Source: Pyrenophora tritici-repentis
Taxonomy: Eukaryota; Ascomycota; Dothideomycetes; Pleosporales; Pleosporaceae
NCBI RefSeq assembly: GCF_003171515.1
Contig: NC_089393.1
Coordinates: 62,001-126,000 of the forward strand
DNA length: 64,000 bases
Reading direction: 5' to 3'
In this document: positions 1 to 8,950 of the stretch, in pieces
Layout of the letters: every line of letters begins with the position of its first letter
Numbering within the stretch: the stretch's first letter is position 1
Notes under the pieces: model-generated
Seen by the model: only the letters and a program-made list of their open reading frames with translations
The model's database searches: none
Told to the model about the DNA's origin: nothing
Program-made: the position numbers and the translations under genes

Positions 1-117
1 ACTTACCTATCTAGGTAGGGCTTAAACTCCTATAGGTAACTACTAGGCTTAAAGCGGTAATCAATCAATCCAATCTGAACCTTCTAGGACCCACTTAATT
101 GATTGTTGCGGACTGTG
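1..117 (+). mobile_element. hAT-type MITE, family 1 (162-bp family), copy A, cut by window start
   Basis: This is the distal 117 bp of a 162-bp element seen complete at 9958-10119 and, inverted, at 43842-44003. It ends in the terminal repeat ...TTGATTGTTGCGGACTGTG. The first 45 bp lie outside the window, so its target duplication cannot be confirmed; GCCACCAC (118-125) would be the right-hand copy. It abuts the open frame of an old hAT transposase and probably interrupts that gene. Confidence 0.85.
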
Positions 118-118
118 G

Positions 119-523
119 CCACCACCAGCCAGGAAGGAGAGAGATCCTGACCCAGCATTTGATCGCCAGCGGGAACATAAGCGCATTCGAATAGACGCTC
201 CAGTTTCTACAACTGATTTGTATGAACAATACATCTCTACTGACCGGCTTCATAACGAAGAGGCAGGTTGCAATGAGGCTATTGCGTACTGGCTATCTCG
301 CTACGACTCCCAACGAGATCTCGCTCGCTTCGCTCTAGACATGTTTGCGATCTCGCCTATGTCGGATGAATGCGAACGTCTTTTTAGTAGCGCGAAGCTT
401 ACTATCGTCGATCGCCGTGGTAGGCTGAAGGCAGATATTATAGAAGCGTGCGAGTGTCTCCGGGCCTGGTATGGAAAGCCCCAAGCTGAGGGGAACAGCG
501 ATATCGAGGATAGTGAGAACGAA
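119..523 (+). pseudogene. hAT transposase, C-terminal fragment (hAT-1)
   Basis: The frame is open from the MITE edge and encodes the hAT C-terminal dimerisation region. The visible motif is FAISPMSDECERLFSSAKL followed by a basic stretch and a tryptophan-containing tail, as in hAT family C-termini. The N-terminal zinc finger and the first catalytic aspartates would lie upstream of the window. A Gypsy LTR begins at 524, and the frame runs into that LTR to an accidental stop at 599-601. Across the Gypsy element the original frame resumes at 9144 and stops at TAG 9150-9152, so the insertion hit three codons before the stop. It is a dead fragment: MITE on one side, retrotransposon on the other. 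Confidence 0.85.
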
Positions 524-711
524 TGTGAACGGTCTGTAGGAACTGTATTCCAGCTACCTAGTCCAGATGCTATTTACAGTCAAGATGAAGAAAGAAGGTA
601 AGACGCGAGCGGCGAGCCCGCTTTGTTTGGGTTGGCGCACGGCCCTCTCGTTGCCGGGGAAGCGACTAGGCTCGCAGCCTAGTCATGTGACTTAGGGCTC
701 AGCCCGTTACA
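524..711 (-). repeat. Gypsy 3' LTR
   Basis: 188 bp, identical to 8951-9138. The pol/chromodomain stop codon (712-714) directly abuts it, and the purine-rich tract just inside (G-rich on the minus strand, about 712-726) serves as the likely polypurine tract. Confidence 0.95.
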
Positions 712-1049
712 TTACCCCCCTCCTTTCCCTTTAGCGTGTAGTTTTTTCCATTTCTTCCAAGCGTCAGTCTTTAGTACGTTGTTCACTGGTTCCCATGTCG
801 GTTCAGTATAGTCCACCCACTTCACATATGCCTCCTTGATTCCTTTCCCTCCTTGCCCTATTGTCCGTTCGCCCAGAATACGTTCAACCAGCCATAACTC
901 GTCTCCATCTATAAGTATAGGCCCTGGCTGAGTGTCTCCAACTTTCTGCGATGGGAAAGAGTCGTCAGGCGCGTAGCGAAGCAGGTCTACGTGAAAGACA
1001 GGATGGATTTTTCCCGGAACGTCAAGCTTATAAGAGTGGGAGTTGACCT
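712..1049 (-). CDS. Gypsy pol 3' part: end of integrase (GPY/F-like) and chromodomain
   Basis: This minus-strand frame encodes the piece of the integrase C-terminus with HPVFHVDLLR, then a chromodomain recognisable by the ELWLVERILGER start and the aromatic YVKWVDYTEPTWEP core. Chromodomains in this position define chromoviruses and are thought to direct integration to chromatin marks. The frame was continuous with the upstream pol frame before MITE-3 inserted: removing the MITE and one copy of its 8-bp duplication rejoins the frames exactly. The stop codon TAA (712-714) touches the LTR, so the last codons double as the polypurine tract. Confidence 0.9.
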
Positions 1050-1177
1050 CAGAGTCCGCAACAATCAAGCGATAGGCAGATTGATTACCGGATTAGGCCT
1101 CGAAAGATCACTATCTGGTCCGTGACAGACCTAATCAGGTAATCAATCTGCCTATCGCTTGATTGTTGCGGACTCTG
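1050..1177. mobile_element. hAT-type MITE, family 3 (128 bp), inserted in Gypsy pol
   Basis: It is a long inverted repeat of about 38 bp per arm starting CAGAGTCCGCAACAATCAAG and ending in the reverse complement, with a short loop. It is flanked by a perfect 8-bp duplication GTTGACCT (1042-1049 and 1178-1185). Eight-base duplications and CAG-type ends are typical of hAT elements. It has no coding capacity. The terminal core CTCCGCAACAATCAA or GTCCGCAACAATCAA is shared with the other two MITE families in this window, but the interior is different. Confidence 0.95.
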
Positions 1178-4100
1178 GTTGACCTGCTTCAAGACTTTAT
1201 ACTTTCCATGCAACCAGTCTAGCTTCTTGGAAGGTCGTGTTGTCTTCACGTTTCTAAGGTTTAGAAACACCCAGTCTCCCTCCTTGTATTGGGGCGCTGC
1301 TGTTCTTGTCTTATTAGCCTGATGCTGCTGTTTCTCTTGTGTCATCGCGATCGCGGCTTGGGCCCACTCTGTTGCATCTTGGAGTCTTTTGAGGAAGCCT
1401 TCTGCTAGTGCTTCGCCATCTTTCTTTGGTCGGTCCTGAATAGTTCGATCCTCTACTAGCTGAATGGGTTCATTGTGATATCCGTGCATGAAATAGAAGG
1501 GGCTTAGGCCAGTGGATGAGGCCTCGCGGTTGTTGATTGCTCCCATAACGACAGGTAAAAGTGCCAGCCAGTTTTCTTGCGTGTACGTGGCCCAGATTCG
1601 AATCATCTTTTCAATCTCTTGATTCATTCGTTCTGTTGCACCATCGGTTTGCGGATGGTAGGCAGTCGACAGGCGTTGCTCAACGCTAAGGAGCTTACAG
1701 AAATGCTTCCAAAGATCGCTAACGAATTGTGGTCCTCTATCGCTCGTAATTGCCGTTGGAATACCGTGAATAGGATAATGCCGTTCGAAAAGTCGTTGTG
1801 CTACGGCTTGTGCCGAGATATCGTGCATACCTTCTAGTTCAATTCCCTTTGTCAGCCGATCAGTGACCACCATACAGTTCGTTGCGTTATCCCGTCCAGA
1901 TGGCGGCAAGTCGGTAATGAAATCGATTGAAAGTTCCCCCCATATACGTTCTGGGATCGGTAATGGTTTAAGGAGGCCCTTCTTTGTTTCTCTCCATATC
2001 GTATTCCTTCCGCAAATCTCGCAGTTACGGACAAAGCGTCGCACGTCGCTTGCTGCACCTGACCAGAAGAACTGCCTTGATAAGATTGAGTAGGTAAGAT
2101 CTCGTCCGGGGTGGCCAGTAATATGCGAGTCGTGAATATTTTGAATGATTCGCGTGCGGAGTGGTTCGCAGTGAGGGATCCATGTCCGGTCTCGAAATCG
2201 TAACAAGCCTCTCTCGTCTAGGGTGCATTCTGCTATACTCACTAACTTCTCCTTCTGAAGCTTAGTAGGGAGGTTCCTCTCCTTATTTGCTACTAGTGTA
2301 GTAAGCTCCTGATAAAGCTTATCTTCTTGGCGGCTTCGGTGCCACAGATTCTGCATCTCCTGGTCCTCAAACATGCGTATCTCTTTTGTGAAGTCAATCT
2401 CCTCAGACGATAGAGACTGGATTTGAACACTCCGCAAGTGCTTGCTCTGGAAGAGACGGATAAATCGAGACCGTATTCGTTCATCGTCATAGTTGGCGGG
2501 TAGGTCTTGTTCTCGTCGTGATAGGGCGTCGGGTTTTCCCATAGTCTTTCCAGGTTTCCATTCCAGGGAGAAGTCGAATCGTGAGAGAAACTCTGACCAA
2601 CGTACTTGTCTTTCAGACAGCTGTCGTTCGCGGTAGAAGTATTGGAGGTTCTTGTGGTCCGTTAGAACTGTAAACTTCCTAACCATACGTAGTTCAGGAG
2701 CCCATGCTTCTAAGCAACGAACAATAGCTAGAAGCTCCTTGTCATGAATTGGATAATTGGCCTCTGTTGGTGAGTGCTTCTTTGAGTAGTAAGCAACGGG
2801 TTGCCAGTTGTTGTTCTTGTCCTTCTGCAGCAATAGGCCGCCAGTTGCATGTCCTGAGGAGTCGGCTTCTACTAAGGTGTCCTTCTCTGGATCAAAATGG
2901 CCGAGTATTGGTGCTGTAATGAGAAGTTCCTTAATCGTTTCAAATGCTTGATTGCAAGCCTCGTCCCAATGAAAAACCATCTCTTTCTTAGTTAGGTTGA
3001 TGAGCGGTTCAGCAATGTCCGAGAAGTTCGGTATAAAAACTCGGTAGAAGTTGGCAAAACCAATAAATGCTCGGATAGCCTTAACTGACGTTGGTGTAGC
3101 CCATTCGCGGATTGCGATAATCTTTTCAGGGTCAACTCGAATACCCACTTCTGCTTCCACAATGTACCCGAGGTATTTAACTCGTTTAGTCTCGAACTCG
3201 CACTTGTCGATATCAATCTGCAGTCCAGCGTCTATGAGGCGTTGAAGAACCTTTCCAACCTTCTCTCTGTGATCCTGAAGCGATCCTGACGAGTAGATCA
3301 AGATGTCGTCAACGTAGGCTGAAACAAAGTCGTCAAGGTAATCCTGCAGAACACCATTTACGTAGCGTTGAAATGCGGCTGGTGCTCCTGTTAGTCCGAA
3401 GGGAGCAACCCGCCATTCGAATAGGCCGTATCTTGTTCGGAAAGCTGTCTTCCATTCCTCTCCTTTGGCCACACGGATCTTGTGGAAGGCTGCGATAACG
3501 TCAAGTTTTGTGAACCATTTAGCTTTGGCCACATTTCTCAGTGTTTCTGTGAATAGAGGCAGAGGGTAACGGTCCTTCCTGGTGATGTTGTTCAAGCCTC
3601 GGTAGTCAACGCAAAATCGGATGCCCCCTCCTGGCTTTTTAACCATCAGGACGGGTGCGGCTGCGGGAGAGTTACTAGCGCGGATAAAATCCTTGTCTAA
3701 CAGCTCGGTGAGAGTTTTCCTAAGCACTAGTAACTCTTCTCGGCTCATGCCGTAAAGCGGACCCCATGGAATGGTCTTCTCGTTTCCGTCTTGATCCTTT
3801 TCAATCTCAATGTGGAGATCAACGCCTTTACGATGCGGGGGAAGTTTCTCAGCTAGGAAATGGTCGAAAGCCTTCAGCCATTGGTGGTACTGGGGTGGGA
3901 GCTTCGTCTTCGGATCGGATCGTTTGCGCGGTTTCAAAGCTTTCTCAATGTCGGCGATGGAAACAGCGAACAGTCCAGTGTCGAGCGCAATACCGTCTCC
4001 TTTGTTCTTCCTACGGCTTCTTCTCACCTCCGCCATGAATGCGGAAGCCATCACCTGAGTAGCCTTCATTGGTGGTGGCTTGTATGACGCTTTCTTGTGG

Positions 4101-4483
4101 TTCCATGCGCGGATGTTTGATGCGCCGATATCCAGGCAGCCTTGTTTGGCCGAAATTGTGACGTCGGCATCCTCTAACCAGGGCTTTCCCAGAATCACGT
4201 CGTAAGTCAGGCCAGGTACAACGTAGAAGAAGACGCGTTTCTGCTGGTGGCCGTCTATGTCTATCGAGGCGTAAGTAACTGTATCTAGGACAGTACTTGG
4301 TTCTGCGTTCTTCCCAGCTGCTTCCTCCAGCTGACGCGGGGCTATCTTGATTGATGGCAGTCTCAGAGATCGAAAGAGTTGTTCATTGATGGCGGAATAG
4401 CAAAGGCAACCTGAGTCAACAAGTCCAGTGACAAAGTCAGTTCCATTAAGTCTAACGTCCACTACAAAGGGATCGCTATCCAT
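1085..4483 (-). CDS. Gypsy pol: protease, reverse transcriptase, RNase H, integrase
   Basis: The frame covers 1,132 residues, the last ones MITE-encoded. Visible in order: aspartic protease with VDSG near residue 22; reverse transcriptase with FCVDYRGLN and the catalytic YVDD near residue 388; RNase H with an early catalytic Asp in VEADSSG; an integrase zinc-binding region with the H-H-C-C pattern (HDSHITGHPGR ... CEICG); and the integrase core starting IDFITDLP. It reads in the same frame as gag, separated by one amber codon at 4532-4534, so no independent start is needed. No internal stop occurs before the MITE at 1177. The MITE separates it from the chromodomain, so this copy is probably no longer autonomous. 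Confidence 0.93.
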   Translation of the reverse strand: MDSDPFVVDVRLNGTDFVTGLVDSGCLCYSAINEQLFRSLRLPSIKIAPRQLEEAAGKNAEPSTVLDTVTYASIDIDGHQQKRVFFYVVPGLTYDVILGKPWLEDADVTISAKQGCLDIGASNIRAWNHKKASYKPPPMKATQVMASAFMAEVRRSRRKNKGDGIALDTGLFAVSIADIEKALKPRKRSDPKTKLPPQYHQWLKAFDHFLAEKLPPHRKGVDLHIEIEKDQDGNEKTIPWGPLYGMSREELLVLRKTLTELLDKDFIRASNSPAAAPVLMVKKPGGGIRFCVDYRGLNNITRKDRYPLPLFTETLRNVAKAKWFTKLDVIAAFHKIRVAKGEEWKTAFRTRYGLFEWRVAPFGLTGAPAAFQRYVNGVLQDYLDDFVSAYVDDILIYSSGSLQDHREKVGKVLQRLIDAGLQIDIDKCEFETKRVKYLGYIVEAEVGIRVDPEKIIAIREWATPTSVKAIRAFIGFANFYRVFIPNFSDIAEPLINLTKKEMVFHWDEACNQAFETIKELLITAPILGHFDPEKDTLVEADSSGHATGGLLLQKDKNNNWQPVAYYSKKHSPTEANYPIHDKELLAIVRCLEAWAPELRMVRKFTVLTDHKNLQYFYRERQLSERQVRWSEFLSRFDFSLEWKPGKTMGKPDALSRREQDLPANYDDERIRSRFIRLFQSKHLRSVQIQSLSSEEIDFTKEIRMFEDQEMQNLWHRSRQEDKLYQELTTLVANKERNLPTKLQKEKLVSIAECTLDERGLLRFRDRTWIPHCEPLRTRIIQNIHDSHITGHPGRDLTYSILSRQFFWSGAASDVRRFVRNCEICGRNTIWRETKKGLLKPLPIPERIWGELSIDFITDLPPSGRDNATNCMVVTDRLTKGIELEGMHDISAQAVAQRLFERHYPIHGIPTAITSDRGPQFVSDLWKHFCKLLSVEQRLSTAYHPQTDGATERMNQEIEKMIRIWATYTQENWLALLPVVMGAINNREASSTGLSPFYFMHGYHNEPIQLVEDRTIQDRPKKDGEALAEGFLKRLQDATEWAQAAIAMTQEKQQHQANKTRTAAPQYKEGDWVFLNLRNVKTTRPSKKLDWLHGKYKVLKQVNQSPQQSSDRQIDYLIRSVTDQIVIFRGLIR

Positions 4484-4531
4484 CTTTTGCTTTCCAGTCT
4501 CCTTCCATTCTTTCTGAGCTGCCGCGTGTTC

Positions 4532-5728
4532 CTATTGCTCTGCTTCGGAGTCTTCTGGATCTTCCTCCTCTACAGCTGCCTTGGTGACCACAGTACTCTT
4601 TGCTGTCTTGACGCTAACGTGAGTTGGTCGTAGAGCGGCTGCCAACGGGCATGTAGCTATTCGGCAATTGTTGCGGCCGCATCGAAGACAGCGTCGTTCC
4701 TGGCGTCGAGCATCGATTTCCTCTTGGTTGACCCATTTTGCTCGTTTTCCAATAAGTTCTCGGTCCTCAGGACGCCTAGATGGATATCCATTCATGTTGG
4801 TCTTGCCGCGGAGGCCGACAGCGTTCACTTGGGTAGTTGTAGGCTGCGTAGGTTCCCATTCCATCATGTCTTCAGGGGAAGCTGCTGTGAGAGTGGCATT
4901 ATTCGATTTTGCTGGTGGTTCATAGGTTGGTGCATTTTCAGCAGTTCGGCTACCGTAACGACGGGTTGTTTTCGTCCATTGGCCGAACAACTCCATGTCG
5001 TTGCTAAGATCTACACACTTCTGAGCGAACCTTGCGTATGTGCTTGTTTCTGTCCCTGATGTACCAACAAGCCTATCCTTTATCCTACCACTTAATGCAT
5101 TTCGTAAGTAGGATATCTTCGTATGCTCAGGCCAGCTTTCTGCGTCAGCGTTGGCCATCTCTTTCTCAAACCGTGGATAGAAGGAAATAAACGTCTCGTC
5201 GTCCTTCTGGCGTATAGAGTAGAGGTTCTGAATGGCTTTCTCCTTCCGATTTCGTTCGCCGTAGAGGAGTTCAAGGCGGTCAAGCAGCTTGAAAGGGTTT
5301 GGCGATTCTTCTTTAACTTGTATCTCGTAGTATGTTGTAACGTTGGTTTTCGCTGCCCCATCAAGACGCATGTAGACGTAGCGTAGCTGAGCTTTTAGGC
5401 TTCCAATAGCTTGCGCGTCTTCTTCGATCTTGCCCTCCATCTCTAGCTTCCATCCTCGCCATTGTGATTTGTTTCCACCAAACGTAGGCGGGTGGGGTAA
5501 GCTGTGCCGCGGCTTTGGGATTATAGGCACAGATGTGTTCGAAGTCTCGGAGGTTGGCGTCGGATCAGTGGTGGCGTCTGTATTGTGACCAGGCGTTTGA
5601 GGTGGCTCGTGCGATGATGCTTCCAGCCTCTCCATCCTAGTGCTCATGTCTTCAAGTCTCTGTAGTAGCGACTGTAACAGCTGGTTCGAATCGTTCGTCG
5701 TCATGTTAGTATCCCCGGGGGAGCTCAT
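4532..5728 (-). CDS. Gypsy gag (capsid/nucleocapsid)
   Basis: A 398-residue protein with an N-terminal coiled-coil-like segment (residues about 15-40), a Pro/Thr-rich linker, a retrotransposon gag core (residues about 95-240, with WRGWKLEMEGKI and a run ending SYLRNALSGRIKDRL), and a C-terminal cysteine cluster CLRCGRNNCRIATCP that stands in for the usual CCHC knuckle. The start is the ATG at 5726-5728. It ends at TAG 4532-4534; the same frame stays open for 16 further codons to the pol ATG and on through pol, with context CAA TAG GAA. Stop-codon readthrough would therefore give a Gag-Pol fusion. Confidence 0.9.
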   Translation of the reverse strand: MSSPGDTNMTTNDSNQLLQSLLQRLEDMSTRMERLEASSHEPPQTPGHNTDATTDPTPTSETSNTSVPIIPKPRHSLPHPPTFGGNKSQWRGWKLEMEGKIEEDAQAIGSLKAQLRYVYMRLDGAAKTNVTTYYEIQVKEESPNPFKLLDRLELLYGERNRKEKAIQNLYSIRQKDDETFISFYPRFEKEMANADAESWPEHTKISYLRNALSGRIKDRLVGTSGTETSTYARFAQKCVDLSNDMELFGQWTKTTRRYGSRTAENAPTYEPPAKSNNATLTAASPEDMMEWEPTQPTTTQVNAVGLRGKTNMNGYPSRRPEDRELIGKRAKWVNQEEIDARRQERRCLRCGRNNCRIATCPLAAALRPTHVSVKTAKSTVVTKAAVEEEDPEDSEAEQ

Positions 5729-5748
5729 TATAACGGTGCCTTGGTTGC

Positions 5749-5801
5749 TGCGTGTTCTGCGTGTTCTGCGTGTTCTGCGTGTTCTGCGTGTTCTGCGTGT
5801 T
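5749..5801. repeat. 9-bp tandem repeat (GCGTGTTCT) in Gypsy leader, left part
   Basis: About six copies of GCGTGTTCT lie between gag and the hAT-2 insertion; the array continues at 8906-8933 on the other side of hAT-2. In the Gypsy transcript this is the untranslated leader between the primer-binding site and gag. hAT-2 landed inside it, so its 8-bp duplication TGCGTGTT is also a repeat register. Confidence 0.9.
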
Positions 5802-8800
5802 CACACCTGAGATCAATCAAGCTAGCTTGATAGCTTGATTGGAAGATTGATGCCAAGCCAATTCAATCAATCCAGCCAAACCTCATACAAAAACGCAATC
5901 AATCCAGCTGAGCTTTTCCGTGAGCTTGATTCAGATTGATAGCTTGATTGCCTTAAGTATATAGTAGATTTCGGTGATGAGGCAGCCCATGAGGCAGCTT
6001 AGATAGCTGTAAAAGCTCTATACTGAGCTTTTTTTGGTGTTTTAGTTACGCCGTGTAACATTGAGTAATATCCGATAGCTCCGTGTAACTAGCAGCCAGC
6101 GCGTCGTCTCATATAGTATACTCCATCTCCATCTCCATCACCCACAATACTATATACTTTTGGTGTTGCAGATCTATCGCCGTATACCTCACCTCATCGT
6201 CGCCCTCATGCCGCCCAAAAAACGCGTCTCTGATAGCGCTCCCTCGCCTAGAAAGCGCGCGCGCGGCACTGCGAGCCAGCCCGTCGCGATCGACTCGCAG
6301 TCATATCAATCTCAGCCATCTGCTCTATCTCCGCCGCCTCCATATACACATACTTTCGAGTCGCGATTGCGCGAGTCGCAGCCCGAAGACGCTATCGTCG
6401 CGCCCGCCGAGGGCAGTGAGCAAGCTACGCTCGCTCCGTCTTCTGAAGCCGCCGACGACGCTGTAGATGAGGCTTTTGACGCCCATCTCGAAGACAATTA
6501 TGATGGCATAGATTGGGGTCGCCTTAAGCTGTATACGAAGCCTATCACGACGCACCAACACAAGCGGAGTTGGATCTATCGCCACGGCTATCGCGTCGCT
6601 CTTCTCAAAGATCCAACCCGCGTATTCTTCATCTGCCACTGGTGTTTCAAGCACAAGCTCACGGATATTGGTATTGGGATATACAATACAAGCGCAGCAG
6701 TCTCGTCAGCCGCGCGCCACCTCAGCGAGCAGAAACCTGGCCATAGGCTAGTAGCACCAGGCAAGACTCCAGTTGCTAGTGTTTACAACGCGCTCACCAC
6801 TGCGAGAGTCCCTATCTCACAGGCAGTAGCTAATCAGATTAACGGGTTTAGCAAGCAGCGCTTTAGGTTTGCCGCAGTAGACTGGCTCGTCGCGAACAAC
6901 CACCCCATCTCTGAGTTCGAAACACCAGCTTTTCGACGCCTAATTGCTATCGCCAACCCACTTGCAGAAGCAGCGCTCTGGAAGAACCACAAGAGCGTCT
7001 CCCAATACGTCATACGACTGTTTGACTGGCTCAGGCCCCGCGTTGTCCACGAGCTGTCACAATCGCTTAGCAAGATCCATATAAGCTTTGACGGATGGAC
7101 AACGAAAGGCGGCAAGCGCGGGTTTCTCGGTATCGTCGCCCACTACGTCAACTCAGATGGCAAGCTCCGAGACCTGCCTATCGCGCTGCCTCAGCTCACA
7201 GGCGCTCACTCCGGCGATCGATTAGCTGAGGTTGTATTATCAATCTTAGAGCAGTTTAGCATAAGCGAGCGCACACTCGGTTACTTCGTCCTCGACAATG
7301 CCTCTAATAACGACACCGCTGTCGCTGCGATTGCCCACGAGCTTAACTTCAATCCTATACACCGACGCCTCCGCTGTGGCCCTCATACGATCAATCTGAT
7401 TGGGCAGAGACTGCTCTGGGGCAGAGATGCAGACTCATACAACAACGAGGGAGTTGACGAGCTCGCCGACGAGGCAGCGTTTATAAAGGAGTGGCGAAAG
7501 CACGGGCCTTTAGGCGTACTTCTCGATATTGTCAACTATATCCACACACCGCAGCAGTACAATCTTTTTGAGAAGGCGCAGCGTACAGCTTACCGTGAGC
7601 TACCTCACGACGCAGACGACAAGCTCACGATACTACAGCCAATCAAGCCAGTAGTCACACGCTGGAACTCATACTTCGACTGTTTTGAGCGAGCTATAAA
7701 GCTCGCGCCGGCCATCAACGCGTACGCGAACACCCACATACAAAATACAGCAAAAGAGGATATCTACGCCGACTCACAGGGCAAAAATCGGCCTGCTGCT
7801 CCACAGTGGATGAGATCAGACGGCCTCACAGCTGCCGATTGGGCTGTTGTTACCGACTATATAGAGGTTCTTAGGCCACTTAAAGAGTGTACAAAGCGCT
7901 TTGAGGGACGTGGCGAGTATAGCTTTGGCGCGATCGCTGAGGTGATCCCAACGTTTGAGTTTCTACTCACTCAATTAGAAGCTCGCCTCCTCTACTACGA
8001 TTGCGTAGTCCATGACGCTCACGACGAGGCACCCGAAGATCACCTTCCTATTAATCTACGCGCAGCGCTACTTAAGGCGAACGAGTACTACGCTAAACTC
8101 GACGACTCGCCAGCTTACTACGCTGCTACAATACTCCATCCTCGCTACAAACACTACTGCGATCAAGCGTGGGCTGAGAAGCCTGACTGGCTGGCGCTTA
8201 ATAATCTTAATTTCCAGGCACTGTGGGCGGATTACAAGTCGCTGCCGTTACCGAGGCCTTGCTACACACGCGCACCGAAGAAACCGAGCAATATTGACGA
8301 CGCGATTGACGGCATTATTGATCCCACACGCGGCAATACTAAGGAGGATGAGTATGAGCAGTGGAAGCGCGAGCCAATCGTTGGCAAGGGCACCGATCCT
8401 ATACAATACTGGTTCGGGCTGCGCGATCAATATCCCAACCTTAGTAAGATGGCGCTTACTATACTCTCTATACCCGCTTCAAGCTGTGAGTGTGAGCGCG
8501 TCTTCAGTGAGCTCGGAGATCTACTAGAGCCTCGCCGACGCTGTATATCACCTGAGCTACTAGCAGCACTACACTCAGTACGACGATGGAGACGGGCAGG
8601 TTTTGGTGGCGGCGACAACGACGATATGGGCCAATCAAAGCTTACCGACGAGCAGATGGACGTTTTGTACGAGCTTAGCAAGTGGGTGGGCGAAGACGAC
8701 GATCTAGATACATGGGACGACGGCTGAGACTCAACACCAAAAAATATATACAACTTTCCTATTTGGGAATCAAGCACCCAAGCTACCAATCAAGCTAACA

Positions 8801-8905
8801 ACTTTCCGCCAAGCCAATTCAATCAATCCAGCCAAATCTCATACAAACAGCCAATCAATCAAGCCGGGGGCTGTCAGCTTGCTTGATTGATTGATCTCAG
8901 GTGTG
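5802..8905 (+). mobile_element. hAT-2, complete autonomous hAT transposon
   Basis: A 3,104-bp element with terminal inverted repeats beginning CACACCTGAGATCAATCAA and ending in the complement ...TTGATCTCAGGTGTG. It is flanked by an exact 8-bp duplication TGCGTGTT (5794-5801 and 8906-8913). It encodes one intact transposase. Just inside each end is the same roughly 50-bp direct motif (about 5853-5905 and 8812-8860) rich in AATCAATCC, a likely transposase-binding subterminal repeat. It shows no decay and is nested in a young Gypsy element. Confidence 0.95.
6208..8727 (+). CDS. hAT-family transposase (hAT-2)
   Basis: Start chosen at the first ATG (6208); an upstream in-frame TTG at 6160 extends it by 16 residues with no support. 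The protein has 839 residues. After a disordered, Ser/Pro-rich and basic N-terminus (KKRVSD, PRKRARG) comes a BED-like zinc finger with FFICHWC and later histidines (residues about 130-180). The RNase H-like core has a catalytic Asp in SFDGWTTKG (about 293) and a second in VLDNASNND (about 361). The C-terminal hAT dimerisation segment contains CECERVFSELG (about 761) and ends acidic. It is intact and uninterrupted, so transposition competence is plausible. It could also mobilise related non-autonomous elements, although its termini differ from those of the MITEs here. Confidence 0.95.
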   Translation: MPPKKRVSDSAPSPRKRARGTASQPVAIDSQSYQSQPSALSPPPPYTHTFESRLRESQPEDAIVAPAEGSEQATLAPSSEAADDAVDEAFDAHLEDNYDGIDWGRLKLYTKPITTHQHKRSWIYRHGYRVALLKDPTRVFFICHWCFKHKLTDIGIGIYNTSAAVSSAARHLSEQKPGHRLVAPGKTPVASVYNALTTARVPISQAVANQINGFSKQRFRFAAVDWLVANNHPISEFETPAFRRLIAIANPLAEAALWKNHKSVSQYVIRLFDWLRPRVVHELSQSLSKIHISFDGWTTKGGKRGFLGIVAHYVNSDGKLRDLPIALPQLTGAHSGDRLAEVVLSILEQFSISERTLGYFVLDNASNNDTAVAAIAHELNFNPIHRRLRCGPHTINLIGQRLLWGRDADSYNNEGVDELADEAAFIKEWRKHGPLGVLLDIVNYIHTPQQYNLFEKAQRTAYRELPHDADDKLTILQPIKPVVTRWNSYFDCFERAIKLAPAINAYANTHIQNTAKEDIYADSQGKNRPAAPQWMRSDGLTAADWAVVTDYIEVLRPLKECTKRFEGRGEYSFGAIAEVIPTFEFLLTQLEARLLYYDCVVHDAHDEAPEDHLPINLRAALLKANEYYAKLDDSPAYYAATILHPRYKHYCDQAWAEKPDWLALNNLNFQALWADYKSLPLPRPCYTRAPKKPSNIDDAIDGIIDPTRGNTKEDEYEQWKREPIVGKGTDPIQYWFGLRDQYPNLSKMALTILSIPASSCECERVFSELGDLLEPRRRCISPELLAALHSVRRWRRAGFGGGDNDDMGQSKLTDEQMDVLYELSKWVGEDDDLDTWDDG

Positions 8906-8932
8906 TGCGTGTTCTGCGTGTTCTGCGTGTTC

Positions 8933-8950
8933 TTCTTGATCTTGACTGTA
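8933..8950 (-). other. Gypsy primer-binding site, probably self-priming
   Basis: The 18 bases directly inside the 5' LTR are an inverted repeat (17 of 18 matching) of LTR bases 9002-9019. Tf1/sushi-type elements prime reverse transcription with the 5' end of their own mRNA folded back onto such a site. That reading would put the RNA start near 9019 on the minus strand. No tRNA complementarity is obvious. Confidence 0.65.

Noticed and set aside
524..601. End of the hAT-1 frame as native C-terminus
   Set aside because: These codons lie in the Gypsy LTR, identical to 8951-9028; the native end is at 9144-9152.
6160..6207. TTG start extending the hAT-2 transposase
   Set aside because: A proper ATG follows at 6208; the extension has no motif.
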